The notes under the pieces: model-generated | What the model saw: the letters and a program-made list of their open reading frames with translations, nothing else | What the model was told of the DNA's origin: nothing | Database searches by the model: none | Program-made: the position numbers and the translations under genes | From: CAJCIY01 sp036379355 | GTDB taxonomy: Bacteria > Actinomycetota > Actinomycetes > Mycobacteriales > CAJCIY01 | DNA: 31,229 nt | Reading direction: 5' to 3' | Assembly: GCA_036379355.1 (NCBI GenBank) | Contig: DASVGV010000065.1 | Span: 1-31,229, forward strand | Shown: positions 7,859 through 15,739 of the stretch, one piece after another | How positions within the stretch are numbered: position 1 is the stretch's first letter | How the letters are laid out: the number at the start of each line of letters is the position of its first letter

Positions 7859-9201
7859 GGCGCCTCCAGGGACTGGCTCACCTCGCCGTCCTTGCCGGCG
7901 GCGGCGCGGAAGGTCGCCTTCGGGTCGGCGAACTGGCCCAGCGACACCGCCTCCCGGCGGAAGAACAGCGCGACGGTCCAGTCCAGCAGCACCCGCACCT
8001 TTCGGTTGAACGTCGGCACCCGGCTGACGTGGTAGGTCCGGTGCATGAACCAGGCGAGCCAGCCGCGCATCTTCACGCCGTAGATCTCCGCCACGCCCTT
8101 GTGCAGCCCGAGCGAGGCCACCGACCCGGCGAACACGTGCTTGTACGAAGCCGGCTCCTTGCCACGCAGCGTCGCCACGATGTTGTCGGCGAGCTGCTTG
8201 GCCTGCCGTACGGCGTGCTGCGCGGTGGGGACGCACGTCTGGCCGGGCCGGGTCAGGTCTGGAACCGCCGCGCAGTCGCCGGCACTCCACACGTTGGTGA
8301 AGCCGGACGCGAGAAGCGTTGCGGCGCAGGGCAACCGGCCCTTCTGGTCGAGCTCGAAGCCATACTTCGCGAGGATCGGCTCGGCCTTCACCCCGGCCGT
8401 CCACACCACCGTCTCGGCCTCCGCCTGGGTCCCGTCCGACAGCCGCACGTGTCCGTCCTCGCAGCTCTCGAGCGTCGTCCCGGTGTGCACGTGCATCCCG
8501 CGCTCGGTCAGCAGCCTCGTCGTGTAGTCGGCGAGGGACTCGGACAGCTCGCCGAGGATGCGCGGCGCCGCTTCGACCAGATGCCAGGACATCTGCTCGA
8601 CCCGCAGGCTCTTGTACTCGTTCCGCACCACGTCGCGGGCCATGTCCTCGAGCTCGGCGAACGCCTCGACGCCGGCGTACCCGCCGCCGACGAACACGAA
8701 GGTGAGGGCCCGGTCCTGCACCGCCTTGTCGACCGACGACGCGGCCGCGTCCAGGCGGGACAGCACGTAGTTGCGCAGGTAGACCGCCTCGGCCGCCGTC
8801 TTGAAGCCGATGCCGTGCTCGGCGAGCCCCGGCACCGGCAGCAGGCGCGAGATCGACCCGGGCGCGACGACGACGTGGTCGTAGTGCAGCTCGTACGCCG
8901 GACCCTCGACGGGGCAGATCTTGGCGGTGCCGGTGTTCGGGTCGATCCGCTCGACCGTGCCGGTGATCACCCGGCAGCGCCCCAGCACCCGCCGCAGCGG
9001 GACGACAACGTGCCGCGGCTCCAGGCTGCCGGCCGCGCACTCGGGCAGGAAGGGCTGATAGGTCATGTACGACTGCGGGTCGACCACGGTGACGGTCGCC
9101 TCGCCCTGCCGCAGCCGCAGCTTCTTCTGGAGCCGGATCGCGGTGTACATGCCGACGTAGCCGCCGCCGACGACCAGGATCTGCGCGGGTGCCTTCGCCA
9201 T
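7840..9201 (-). CDS. ndh: Type II NADH:quinone dehydrogenase (NDH-2)
   Basis: This is a single-subunit, non-proton-pumping flavoenzyme that passes electrons from NADH to membrane quinone, 453 aa. The FAD-binding Rossmann motif VVGGGYVGMYTA is at residues 10-21, and the NADH-binding fold FVFVGGGYAGVEA at 168-180. WSAGDCAAVPD (305-315) contacts FAD, and PTAQHAVRQ (325-333) is the quinone-site signature of the family. The C-terminal region has the amphipathic and hydrophobic helices (about 385-430) by which NDH-2 sits on the inner leaflet. The length is normal. ATG 9199-9201 starts six residues before the Rossmann strand. It is a single-gene unit between the tRNA-Leu and the uracil-DNA glycosylase gene, both also on the minus strand. 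Confidence 0.95.
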   Translation of the reverse strand: MAKAPAQILVVGGGYVGMYTAIRLQKKLRLRQGEATVTVVDPQSYMTYQPFLPECAAGSLEPRHVVVPLRRVLGRCRVITGTVERIDPNTGTAKICPVEGPAYELHYDHVVVAPGSISRLLPVPGLAEHGIGFKTAAEAVYLRNYVLSRLDAAASSVDKAVQDRALTFVFVGGGYAGVEAFAELEDMARDVVRNEYKSLRVEQMSWHLVEAAPRILGELSESLADYTTRLLTERGMHVHTGTTLESCEDGHVRLSDGTQAEAETVVWTAGVKAEPILAKYGFELDQKGRLPCAATLLASGFTNVWSAGDCAAVPDLTRPGQTCVPTAQHAVRQAKQLADNIVATLRGKEPASYKHVFAGSVASLGLHKGVAEIYGVKMRGWLAWFMHRTYHVSRVPTFNRKVRVLLDWTVALFFRREAVSLGQFADPKATFRAAAGKDGEVSQSLEAPNTVAE

Positions 9202-9250
9202 CGTCTGACGGTACCCGCGCGGCGCTCCGCGACGCCCCCTGTGGCGGGCC

Positions 9251-10018
9251 TCACCCGCAGAGGTCGACCGCCCGCCGGAACACGGCGTCGAACATCGCTT
9301 CGGTCAGCTTCCCGGTGAACGTGTTCTGCTGGCTCGGATGGAAGCTGCCGAGCACGGTGATGCCTGCGCCGCAGGCACTTTCGGCCCCGTGACCGAACTT
9401 CGGCCGTGGTCGCGGGGTGGTCACGCCGACCGCGGTCAGCGCCGCGAACGCCTGGACCCACGCGAACCCGCCCAGCGCGACGACGACCTTCGTGGTCGGC
9501 AGGACGGCGGTCAGCTCGGCGTGCAGCCACGGCGCGCAGGTGTCACGCTCGCCGGTCGTCGGCTTGTTCGCCGGGGGCGCGCAGCGGACCGCGGCGAGGA
9601 TGCGCGTGCGGCGCAGTGCGAGCCCGTCGCCGAGGTGCGTCGAGGTCGGCTGGTTGGCCAGGCCGGCACGGTGCAGCGCGGCGAACAGCCAGTCGCCGGA
9701 CCGGTCGCCGGTGAAGATCCGGCCGGTGCGGTTGGCGCCGTGCGCGGCCGGGGCGAGCCCGAGGACCACGATCTCGGGCCGCTCTGCGCCGAACCCCGGA
9801 GCGGGCCGACCCCAGTACTCCTCGTCGCGGAACGCCGCCCGCTTGGTCACCGCAACTTCCTCGCGCCACGCCACGAGGCGGGGGCAGGCCCGGCACACCG
9901 ACACCCGCGCGTCGAGGTGCCGCAACGACGGAACCGAGGCGGCGAGGCGGCGGACGCCGTCGGCGTCGCGCGCGACCGGCGTGGTCGGGGTCGCCGGGTC
10001 GCCGATCCAGCTCGTCAC
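9251..10018 (-). CDS. udgB: Family 5 uracil-DNA glycosylase (UdgB)
   Basis: This is a DNA-repair glycosylase that removes uracil and related deaminated bases, starting base-excision repair, 255 aa. Motif A reads GLAPAAHGANRTGR, typical of family 5, which lacks the catalytic Asp/Asn of other UDGs; motif B reads GSFHPSQQNTFTG. Cysteines in CRACPRL near the N-terminus and in VRCAPP and TCAPW can provide the 4Fe-4S cluster of families 4 and 5. GTG 10018 is preferred because GGGAGG lies about 10 nt upstream; ATG 10036 in frame would add six residues but has no ribosome-binding site. The family suits a GC-rich genome, where cytosine deamination is frequent. It diverges from the HtrA gene across about 130 bp. 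Confidence 0.92.
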   Translation of the reverse strand: MTSWIGDPATPTTPVARDADGVRRLAASVPSLRHLDARVSVCRACPRLVAWREEVAVTKRAAFRDEEYWGRPAPGFGAERPEIVVLGLAPAAHGANRTGRIFTGDRSGDWLFAALHRAGLANQPTSTHLGDGLALRRTRILAAVRCAPPANKPTTGERDTCAPWLHAELTAVLPTTKVVVALGGFAWVQAFAALTAVGVTTPRPRPKFGHGAESACGAGITVLGSFHPSQQNTFTGKLTEAMFDAVFRRAVDLCG

Positions 10019-10147
10019 GAGCGCTGAGCCTCCCATGCGGCGGGGGCCGCGGCGCGTACCGGCCTCACAGCCGCTTCCCAGCCTCTCTCGGACGCCGCCA
10101 AGGTCGTCGTCAGGCCGCTCTCAGGTGCGCGCACCACTGTGATCGGC

Positions 10148-11416
10148 ATGGATGACGAGCGCCAGGAGTTCGAACCGATCGCGTACGACCAGACGGCGGA
10201 GCTCCCGTACCCGCCGCTGCCCAGTGCGGCGCCTCCGACGGCGAAGGCGCGACACCGCTGGCGCCGCGGCACGCTCAAGGCGGTCGGGCTCGGCGCGGTG
10301 GTCGTCCTCGCCGCCGGAACCAGCGGCGTCGTCGTCCACGAGCTCGACACCAGCGGCCGGAGCAGCAGCCCCGCCGCCTCGACGACGCTCGTACCCGCGG
10401 CCGCCGGCGTCGCGTCCGTGCAGAGCGCGCTCGCGAAGGCCGAGAAGTCCGTCGTGATCATCAACGACACGATGACGTCGACGTCGAGCAACGGTCGCGG
10501 CGGCTTCGGCGGGTTCGGCGGCTTCGGCAACCAGTCGTACCAGTCCTCGGCCGCGGGAACCGGCATCATCATCAGCGCCGACGGCAACGTGGTGACCAAC
10601 GCCCACGTCGTCAACGGCGCGAGCAACATCCAGGTCACCCTGCCGGACGGCAGCAAGAAGTCGGCGTCGATCGTCGGCATGAACACCGCGAAGGACCTCG
10701 CCGTCATCAAGATCGCGGGCGTGTCCGGGCTGACCCCTGCGACGTGGGCCGACAGCGACACCGCGCAGGTCGGCGACGAGGTCATCGCGATCGGCAACGC
10801 CGAGGGCTATGGCGGCTCCCCCAGCGTGACGCAGGGCATCCTGTCGGCGAAGAACCGCAGCCTGTCCAGCAGCGACGGCGGAAACTCCTCGTCGGAGAAC
10901 CTGTCCGGCCTGCTCCAGACCGACGCCGCGATCAACCCGGGCAACAGCGGCGGGCCGCTCGTCGACGCGGCCGGTGACGTGCTCGGCATCGACACCGCCG
11001 TCGCGACCGGGACGACCGACGAGCCGGCGCAGAACATCGGCTTCGCGATCCCCAGCAACACGGTCGTCGCGACCATCCCGTCGCTGCTGAAGGGCGGAAC
11101 GTCCGGCGGTTCCAGCAGCAACAACAGCGCGACCGGGTCCGGCGCGGTGCTCGGCGTCGAGGTGTCGGACCAGAACGGCGGGTCCGGTGCGCTGGTCGAG
11201 CAGGTCGTGCCGGGCAGCGGCGCGGCCAACGCCGGGCTGCAGGCCGGTGACGTGATCACGAAGGTCGACTCGACGTCGATCAGCGACGCGCAGGACCTCG
11301 CGACGGCGATCCAGTCGCACAACGTCGGCGACAAGGTGACGATCACCTTCACCCGCAGCGGGTCCAGCCACACCGTCAAGGCGACGCTGGGCTCGGCGGA
11401 CACCACCCAGGGCTGA
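10148..11416 (+). CDS. Membrane-anchored HtrA/DegP-like serine protease with PDZ domain
   Basis: This is an envelope quality-control protease of 422 aa. A short cytosolic N-terminus (about 40 residues, Pro-rich, ending in basic residues) precedes one transmembrane helix (about 42-64). A Ser-rich linker follows, then a trypsin-like S1C domain with His153 (TNAHVVNG), Asp183 (AKDLAVIK) and Ser267 (GNSGGPLV), and a C-terminal PDZ domain (about 325-415). A glycine/phenylalanine loop GGFGGFGGFGN lies before the catalytic domain, where HtrA proteins carry their regulatory LA-like loop. ATG 10148 is chosen; GTG 10139 in frame is possible, and neither has a strong ribosome-binding site. No two-component or sigma-E-type partner is adjacent, unlike M. 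tuberculosis htrA or pepD. The stop converges on ppx with only 4 nt between them. Confidence 0.92.
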   Translation: MDDERQEFEPIAYDQTAELPYPPLPSAAPPTAKARHRWRRGTLKAVGLGAVVVLAAGTSGVVVHELDTSGRSSSPAASTTLVPAAAGVASVQSALAKAEKSVVIINDTMTSTSSNGRGGFGGFGGFGNQSYQSSAAGTGIIISADGNVVTNAHVVNGASNIQVTLPDGSKKSASIVGMNTAKDLAVIKIAGVSGLTPATWADSDTAQVGDEVIAIGNAEGYGGSPSVTQGILSAKNRSLSSSDGGNSSSENLSGLLQTDAAINPGNSGGPLVDAAGDVLGIDTAVATGTTDEPAQNIGFAIPSNTVVATIPSLLKGGTSGGSSSNNSATGSGAVLGVEVSDQNGGSGALVEQVVPGSGAANAGLQAGDVITKVDSTSISDAQDLATAIQSHNVGDKVTITFTRSGSSHTVKATLGSADTTQG

Positions 11417-11420
11417 CGCG

Positions 11421-12323
11421 TCAGGGGAGGGAAGCGGCGATCCCGTCGAGGATGTCGCGCTCACTCGCGACCATCGCGTCGCAGCCGGAGGCGAGCAGCA
11501 CCTCGGCGACGACCAGCGCGCCGCCCCCGATGACGTCCACCCGCCCCGGATGCAGGTACGGCAGCGCCGCCCGCTCCGCTCGGGTCATCCCCAGCAGATC
11601 GGCGCAGGCCGCCAGCACCGCGTCGCGGGCGACACGCGCGCCGTGGATCCGCTCCGCGTCGTACTCGGGCAGGTCCAGCGCGTGCGCCACCACGGTCGTC
11701 ACGGACCCGGCGAGCCCGACGTAGGTCGCGGCGGTCGAGATCGGCACCGTCTCGGCCGCCACGGCGATCGCCGCCCGGACATCGGCGCGCGCGGCCCCGA
11801 CCTCGGCCTCCGTCGGCGGGTCGGACCGCAGCCGCCGCTCGGTCATCCGGACGCAGCCCACGTTCACGCTGCGCGCCGCGACCGGGCCGGACGCGTCGCC
11901 GACCACGAGCTCGGTGGACCCCCCGCCGATGTCCGCCACCAGCAGCGGCCAGTCCAGCCCCGGCAGGCCGGACACCGCCCCGGCGTACGAGAGGGCGGCC
12001 TCCTCGTCGCCGGAGATCACCTCGGGATCCACGCCGAGCGTCGCCCGCACCATCTGCGCGAAGTCGGCGCGGTTCTCCGCGTCCCGGGTCGCGGACGTGG
12101 CGACCATGCGGACGGCGGTGGCGCCGAGCCGCCGGATCGTGCCGGCGTAGTCGGCGAGCGCCACCCGCGTCCGTTCGATCGCGGCCGGGTCGAGGCGGCC
12201 GGTCTCGTCGACGCCCGCGCCGAGGCGCACGATCCGCATCTCGCGGGTGAGATCCGCACCGTCGCGGGAGACCAGCAGCCGCAGCGAGTTCGTCCCGCAG
12301 TCGACCGCCGCGACGATGCTCAC
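11421..12323 (-). CDS. ppx: Ppx/GppA-type exopolyphosphatase / pppGpp phosphatase
   Basis: This is an actin-fold (ASKHA) phosphatase that degrades polyphosphate and may hydrolyse pppGpp, 300 aa. The phosphate-1 motif is AVDCGTNSLRLLV near residues 5-17. The phosphate-2 region ADIGGGSTELVVG gives the second glycine loop, and GLAGSVTTV the third. The length fits the short, single-unit actinobacterial form (Rv0496/Rv1026 type) rather than the 500-aa E. coli enzyme with its C-terminal helical domain. GTG 12323 overlaps the TGA of the DUF501 gene as GTGA and has GAGGAG upstream, so translation is coupled. The order ftsB-DUF501-ppx is the same as Rv1024-Rv1026 in M. tuberculosis. The true substrate preference cannot be told from sequence. 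Confidence 0.92.
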   Translation of the reverse strand: MSIVAAVDCGTNSLRLLVSRDGADLTREMRIVRLGAGVDETGRLDPAAIERTRVALADYAGTIRRLGATAVRMVATSATRDAENRADFAQMVRATLGVDPEVISGDEEAALSYAGAVSGLPGLDWPLLVADIGGGSTELVVGDASGPVAARSVNVGCVRMTERRLRSDPPTEAEVGAARADVRAAIAVAAETVPISTAATYVGLAGSVTTVVAHALDLPEYDAERIHGARVARDAVLAACADLLGMTRAERAALPYLHPGRVDVIGGGALVVAEVLLASGCDAMVASERDILDGIAASLP

Positions 12324-12805
12324 CGCCGCTCCTCGACCACCACGCAGGGCCCGGCGGCACCCCAGTCGTCCAGCAGTCCCAGCGCCTCGTCGCCGAGCGG
12401 GTTGACCCCGGGCCCGGCCGCGAGGCTGTGCGCGACCAGCACGTGCAGGCACTTCACCCGCGTCGGCATCCCGCCCGCCGAGACGTCCCCGGGCAGCGTG
12501 CCGTGCGCGTCCCGGCGCCGCAGGTAGTCCGCGTGCGCGGTCTCGTACGCGCGGCGCAGGTCCTCGTCGGTGCCGAGCCGCGCGGTCATCTCGGCCATCA
12601 GCCCCGACTCCTCCAGGCGGCCGATCGCCGAGGACGCGCGGGGGCAGGTGAGGTAGTACAGCGTCGGGAACGGCGTGCCGTCCGGCAGGCGCGGCGCCGT
12701 CTCCACCACGTCGGGCAGCCCGCACGAGCAGCGATGGGCCGAGCCGAGGAGTCCGCGGGGCGGGCGGCCGAGCTGGCGGGCCACCACGTCGGCGTCGACG
12801 GTCAC
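12320..12805 (-). CDS. DUF501 family protein
   Basis: This is a conserved actinobacterial protein of unknown function, 161 aa, soluble. Features seen: an N-terminal VVARQLGRPPRG segment, a Cys pair in HRCSCGLP, and a further Cys in YYLTCPRASSAIGRLE. A C-terminal AGGMPTRVKCLHVLVAHSLA segment is followed by GVNPLGDEAL. The four conserved Cys and two His residues could bind a metal; that is inference. The start is a GTG overlapping the ftsB stop (GTGA), and its own stop overlaps the ppx start, so the three genes form a tightly coupled unit. Genome context (division plus polyphosphate/ppGpp genes) is its only functional clue; the order is conserved with Rv1024-Rv1025-Rv1026. Confidence 0.9.
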   Translation of the reverse strand: MTVDADVVARQLGRPPRGLLGSAHRCSCGLPDVVETAPRLPDGTPFPTLYYLTCPRASSAIGRLEESGLMAEMTARLGTDEDLRRAYETAHADYLRRRDAHGTLPGDVSAGGMPTRVKCLHVLVAHSLAAGPGVNPLGDEALGLLDDWGAAGPCVVVEERR

Positions 12806-13314
12806 GACCCCGCAGTCTTGTCGCTCGTCCAGAGCTTCCCGTACCAGGTCCCCCCGGAATCGGTCGGCAGCGTCGCGTTGCCGGCCTTGCGGACCGGAGG
12901 CGCGGCGGACGGCGGCGGGGCCAGCTGGATGTAGTTCTTCTGGCCCGGGAAGGTGTAGTGCAGCCGCGCCCGGGCCTGCTGCTCGATGTGCGTCGGGTCG
13001 CTGGCCGCCTGGTGCTCGGCGGTCAGCCGCTGGATCTGCGCCCGCACCTGGTTCTGCTGGCTGACCTCGGCGGCGATCTGGCTGCGCTGGGCGAGGTACT
13101 CCTTGAGCGGGTACGCCAGCGTCAGCACCATGATGCAGACGGCCAGCCCCAGCACGGCCGCCCGGCTGGTGAACGCCAGCGCGTGACCCGACGCGGTGGG
13201 CGGGGCCTCCCGCGGCGGCCTCGGGCGGGCCTGCGCGGAGTGCCGGTCCGTGCGGGCGCTGCGGGAACGGCCGGCGCGCCGCGCCGGCCGGCGCCGGTCC
13301 CGGCCCGCTGCCAC
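12802..13314 (-). CDS. ftsB: Septum formation initiator, FtsB/DivIC family
   Basis: This is a bitopic divisome protein of 170 aa, expected to join FtsL and FtsQ (DivIB) at the division site. Residues 1-45 are very Arg-rich and disordered (cytosolic). A single transmembrane helix lies at about 53-69 (AVLGLAVCIMVLTLAYPL). A coiled coil follows at about 70-108 (EYLAQRSQIAAEVSQQNQ onward), then the short conserved HIEQQARARLHY and FPGQKNYI segment, and a Pro-rich tail. The start GTG 13314 is inferred from the frame and lacks a clear ribosome-binding site; longer forms up to 13533 are open but run antisense through the CDF gene and are unlikely. Eleven nt separate it from the CDF gene upstream, and it overlaps the DUF501 gene downstream. 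Confidence 0.88.
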   Translation of the reverse strand: MAAGRDRRRPARRAGRSRSARTDRHSAQARPRPPREAPPTASGHALAFTSRAAVLGLAVCIMVLTLAYPLKEYLAQRSQIAAEVSQQNQVRAQIQRLTAEHQAASDPTHIEQQARARLHYTFPGQKNYIQLAPPPSAAPPVRKAGNATLPTDSGGTWYGKLWTSDKTAGS

Positions 13315-13325
13315 GGCAGAGAACG

Positions 13326-14240
13326 CTATGCGCCGGGCGCGCCCTCGTCCGGCTGGCGCGCCGAGATCGTCAGCAGGTCGTCGGCGGCGTGCTCCACCTG
13401 CAGCGTCGTGTGCGCGATGCCGTACGTGCGGTCCAGCGCGGACTCGAGGTCCGCCCGTACGACGTGGCAGTCCTCGCCCGGACGGACCAGCACGTGCGCC
13501 GAGAGCGCCGGGAACCCGGACGTGATGAGCCACAGGTGCAGTTCGTGCACGGACGCGACCCGGTGGTCGCCGGTCATCGACCGCAGCACCGCGTCGGGGT
13601 CGACGCCGACGGGCGCGGCCTCGAGCAGCACCCGCCCGGTCTTCGCCAGCAGCCGTACGCCGGTCGCGAGCAGCACCGCGACGACGGCGAGCGACGCGAC
13701 GGGGTCGGCGCGCCGCCAGCCGGACGCGAGGATCACGACTCCGGCGAGGACCGTGACCGCCTCCGACAGGGCGTCGGCGCGGATGTGCGCCAGGGCGGCC
13801 GACACGTTCATCGACGCGCGGTCGCCGCCCGCGAGCACGAACGTGACGACCGTGTTCACGACCAGACCGACCGCGGCGACGACCACGAGGGCCAGGCCCT
13901 CGACGTGCGCGGGGTGGACGAGCCGGTCGATCGCCTCGATGCCGATGACGACGCCGACCACGAGCAGCAGGGCGCCGTTGGCCTGCGCGGCGAGGACGTC
14001 GAGCCGGCGCAGCCCGAAGGTCAGCGAGCCCTGCGCGGGCCGGCGCGACAGGCGGGCGGCGACGAGGGCGGCGCCGAGGCCCGCCACGTCGGTGAGCAGG
14101 TGGCCGGCGTCGGCGAGCAGGGCCACCGAGTGCGCGAGCAGGCCGACGACGACCTCGGCCGCGAGGAACGCCGCGACCAGCGCGAGCCCGAGCCGCAGCC
14201 GGCCGGCATCGGCCGGCCGGTGCCCCTGCTCGTCGCTCAC
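13326..14240 (-). CDS. Cation diffusion facilitator (Zn2+/H+ antiporter type)
   Basis: This is a six-helix metal exporter of 304 aa. Helix II carries DAGHLLTD, with His47 and Asp51, and helix V carries HIRAD, with His152 and Asp156. That HxxxD/HxxxD pair is the zinc-preferring site of the ZnT/CzcD branch (E. coli YiiP has D/D and H/D). The C-terminal 90 residues form the cytosolic ferredoxin-like domain, ending in a His-containing HTTLQVEH. The usual His-rich loop between helices IV and V is absent. GTG 14240 is taken as the start; it has no good ribosome-binding site, and the leader just upstream contains a quadruplex-capable G tract. In M. tuberculosis eno is directly followed by the ftsB-like gene, so this transporter looks inserted into a conserved order. 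Confidence 0.9.
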   Translation of the reverse strand: MSDEQGHRPADAGRLRLGLALVAAFLAAEVVVGLLAHSVALLADAGHLLTDVAGLGAALVAARLSRRPAQGSLTFGLRRLDVLAAQANGALLLVVGVVIGIEAIDRLVHPAHVEGLALVVVAAVGLVVNTVVTFVLAGGDRASMNVSAALAHIRADALSEAVTVLAGVVILASGWRRADPVASLAVVAVLLATGVRLLAKTGRVLLEAAPVGVDPDAVLRSMTGDHRVASVHELHLWLITSGFPALSAHVLVRPGEDCHVVRADLESALDRTYGIAHTTLQVEHAADDLLTISARQPDEGAPGA

Positions 14241-14284
14241 GGGACCATCGTCGCGCAACCCCGCCCGCGTACCCCGCCGCCGCA

Positions 14285-14309
14285 CCCCCGCCCGCCGTAC
14301 CCCCACCCC
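14285..14309 (-). promoter_or_regulatory. Quadruplex-capable G tract in the CDF leader
   Basis: Read on the minus strand the tract is G4-T-G5-TACGGC-G3-C-G5, four G runs of three or more with loops of 1, 6 and 1 nt. That meets the usual rule for an intramolecular G-quadruplex. It lies about 45-70 nt upstream of the CDF start codon, so it could form in the mRNA leader or in the DNA. Function is inferred only. Confidence 0.4.
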
Positions 14310-14315
14310 TTTCCC

Positions 14316-14331
14316 GCCGAGATGTGGCAAA
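14316..14331 (+). repeat. GAGATGTGGC intergenic element, copy 1
   Basis: GCCGAGATGTGGCAAA. It matches copy 3 (27272-27287, opposite strand) at 15 of 16 positions and copy 2 (14346-14361) at 14 of 16. All copies are intergenic. Confidence 0.6.
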
Positions 14332-14343
14332 GGCACGTCGTGC

Positions 14344-14378
14344 CCGTCGAGATGTGGCGAAAGCCCACCTCTCGACGG
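14344..14378. terminator. Strong hairpin downstream of eno
   Basis: CCGTCGAGATGTGG (14344-14357) pairs with CCACCTCTCGACGG (14365-14378), 13 of 14 pairs, with a 7-nt CGAAAGC loop. It lies 44-78 nt after the eno stop and could end or attenuate eno transcription. No T tract follows on either strand, so it would not be a classic intrinsic terminator, which is common in actinobacteria. Its left arm contains copy 2 of the GAGATGTGGC element (14346-14361). Confidence 0.5.
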
Positions 14379-14421
14379 GAGGGGGGTCGGCGACCGGCCG
14401 GGCCGCGCGGCCGTACGACGG

Positions 14422-15699
14422 TCAGACAGCGAAGCGGGGGAAGGCGGTGGCGCCGGCGTACCGCGCGGCGTCGCCCAGCTCCTCCTCGATGCGCAGGAGC
14501 TGGTTGTACTTCGCGGTCCGGTCCGACCGGCACGGCGCCCCGGACTTGATCTGCCCGACGTTCGTGGCGACGGCGAGGTCGGCGATCGTCGTGTCCTCGG
14601 TCTCGCCCGAGCGGTGGCTCATCATGCAGCGGAAGCCGGACCGGTGCGCGAGGTCGACCGCGTCGAGCGTCTCGGACAGCGTCCCGATCTGGTTGACCTT
14701 CACCAGCAGGGCGTTGGCCGCACCGCGCGCGATGCCGTCCGCGAGCCGCGCCGGGTTGGTCACGAAGATGTCGTCGCCGAGCACCTGCACCCGATCGCCG
14801 ACCGCCTGCGTGAACGAGACCCAGCCGTCCCAGTCGTCCTCGGCCAGCGGGTCCTCCAGCGACACGATCGGGTACGACGACAGCAGCTCGCCGTAGTAGT
14901 CCGCCAGCTGCTCCGCGGTGCGGGCCTGCCCCTCGAACGTGTACGAACCCCCCTCGTACAGCTCGGTCGCGGCGACGTCGACGGCCAGCGCCACGTCGGC
15001 CCCGGGGCGCAGCCCGGCCTTCTCGATCGCCGTGACGATGTGGTCGAGGGCGGCCCGGTTCGTCGGCAGGTTGGGCGCGAACCCGCCCTCGTCGCCGACC
15101 GTCGTCGCGAGGCCCGCGGTGGCGAGCACCGCTTTCAGCGCGTGGTAGACCTCCGCCCCCCAGCGCAGCGCCTCGGCGTACGTCGGCGCGCCGATCGGCG
15201 CGACGAGGAACTCCTGGATGTCGACGTTGGTGTCGGCGTGCGCGCCGCCGTTGAGGATGTTGAGCAGCGGTACGGGCAGCAGGTGCGCGGACGAGCCGCC
15301 GACGTACCGGAACAGCGGCAGGCCGACGCTGTCGGCCGCCGCCCGCGCCACCGCGAGGGAGACGCCGAGGAGGGCGTTCGCGCCGAGCCGGGACTTGTCG
15401 GGGGTGCCGTCGAGCAGGATCAGCCGCTGGTCGATCTCCCGCTGCTCGGTGGCCTCCGCGCCGATGAGGTCGTCGCCGATCACGTCGAGGACCGCCTCGC
15501 ACGCCTGCCGGACGCCCTTGCCGCCGTACCGGTCGCCGCCGTCGCGCTTCTCGACCGCCTCGAACGCGCCGGTGCTGGCGCCGGACGGGACCGCCGCGCG
15601 GGCGAACGTCCCGTCGTCGAGCAGCACCTCCACCTCGACGGTGGGGTTTCCGCGGGAGTCGAGGATCTCGCGGGCGCCGACGGCGTCGATGAGCGGCAC
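14422..15699 (-). CDS. eno: Enolase
   Basis: This is phosphopyruvate hydratase, the glycolytic enzyme that interconverts 2-phosphoglycerate and phosphoenolpyruvate, 425 aa, cytosolic. The N-terminal cap opens IDAVGAREILDSRGNPTVEV and contains the mobile loop PSGASTGAFEAVEKRD. The barrel carries the Mg2+ ligands in ALAVDVAATE, SLEDPL and LGDDIFVTN, the catalytic Lys in LLVKVNQIGT, and the signature SHRSGETED. GTG 15699 is preferred over the in-frame GTG 15705 because GGGGAG then sits at proper spacing (about 8 nt) rather than touching the start. It follows mazG by 40 nt in the same direction, as in related genomes, where it is often separated from mazG only by a lipoprotein gene (lpqU in M. 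tuberculosis), which is absent here. Confidence 0.98.
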   Translation of the reverse strand: MPLIDAVGAREILDSRGNPTVEVEVLLDDGTFARAAVPSGASTGAFEAVEKRDGGDRYGGKGVRQACEAVLDVIGDDLIGAEATEQREIDQRLILLDGTPDKSRLGANALLGVSLAVARAAADSVGLPLFRYVGGSSAHLLPVPLLNILNGGAHADTNVDIQEFLVAPIGAPTYAEALRWGAEVYHALKAVLATAGLATTVGDEGGFAPNLPTNRAALDHIVTAIEKAGLRPGADVALAVDVAATELYEGGSYTFEGQARTAEQLADYYGELLSSYPIVSLEDPLAEDDWDGWVSFTQAVGDRVQVLGDDIFVTNPARLADGIARGAANALLVKVNQIGTLSETLDAVDLAHRSGFRCMMSHRSGETEDTTIADLAVATNVGQIKSGAPCRSDRTAKYNQLLRIEEELGDAARYAGATAFPRFAV

Positions 15700-15739
15700 G
15701 GCCACACTCCCCTGTGTCTGTACGGCGGACCGGGCGAGC

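Larger units (their letters stand above)
14241..14421 (-). other. eno-CDF intergenic space with G tract, short repeats and hairpin
   Basis: This gene-free space of 181 bp holds three kinds of structure, described separately: a quadruplex-capable C/G tract (14285-14309), two GAGATGTGGC elements (14316-14331 and 14346-14361) and a 14-bp hairpin (14344-14378). On the minus strand it is the 3' region of eno and the leader of the CDF gene. Confidence 0.8.

Noticed and set aside
10502..10532. Gly/Phe triplet run in the HtrA gene as a variable repeat tract
   Set aside because: Only three short, imperfect GGF units; better explained as a flexible loop before the protease domain.
11413..11424. 12-bp perfect palindrome CTGACGCGTCAG between htrA and ppx
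   Set aside because: It arises from two facing TGA stop codons around CGCG; too short for a terminator stem and most simply coincidence of convergent stops.
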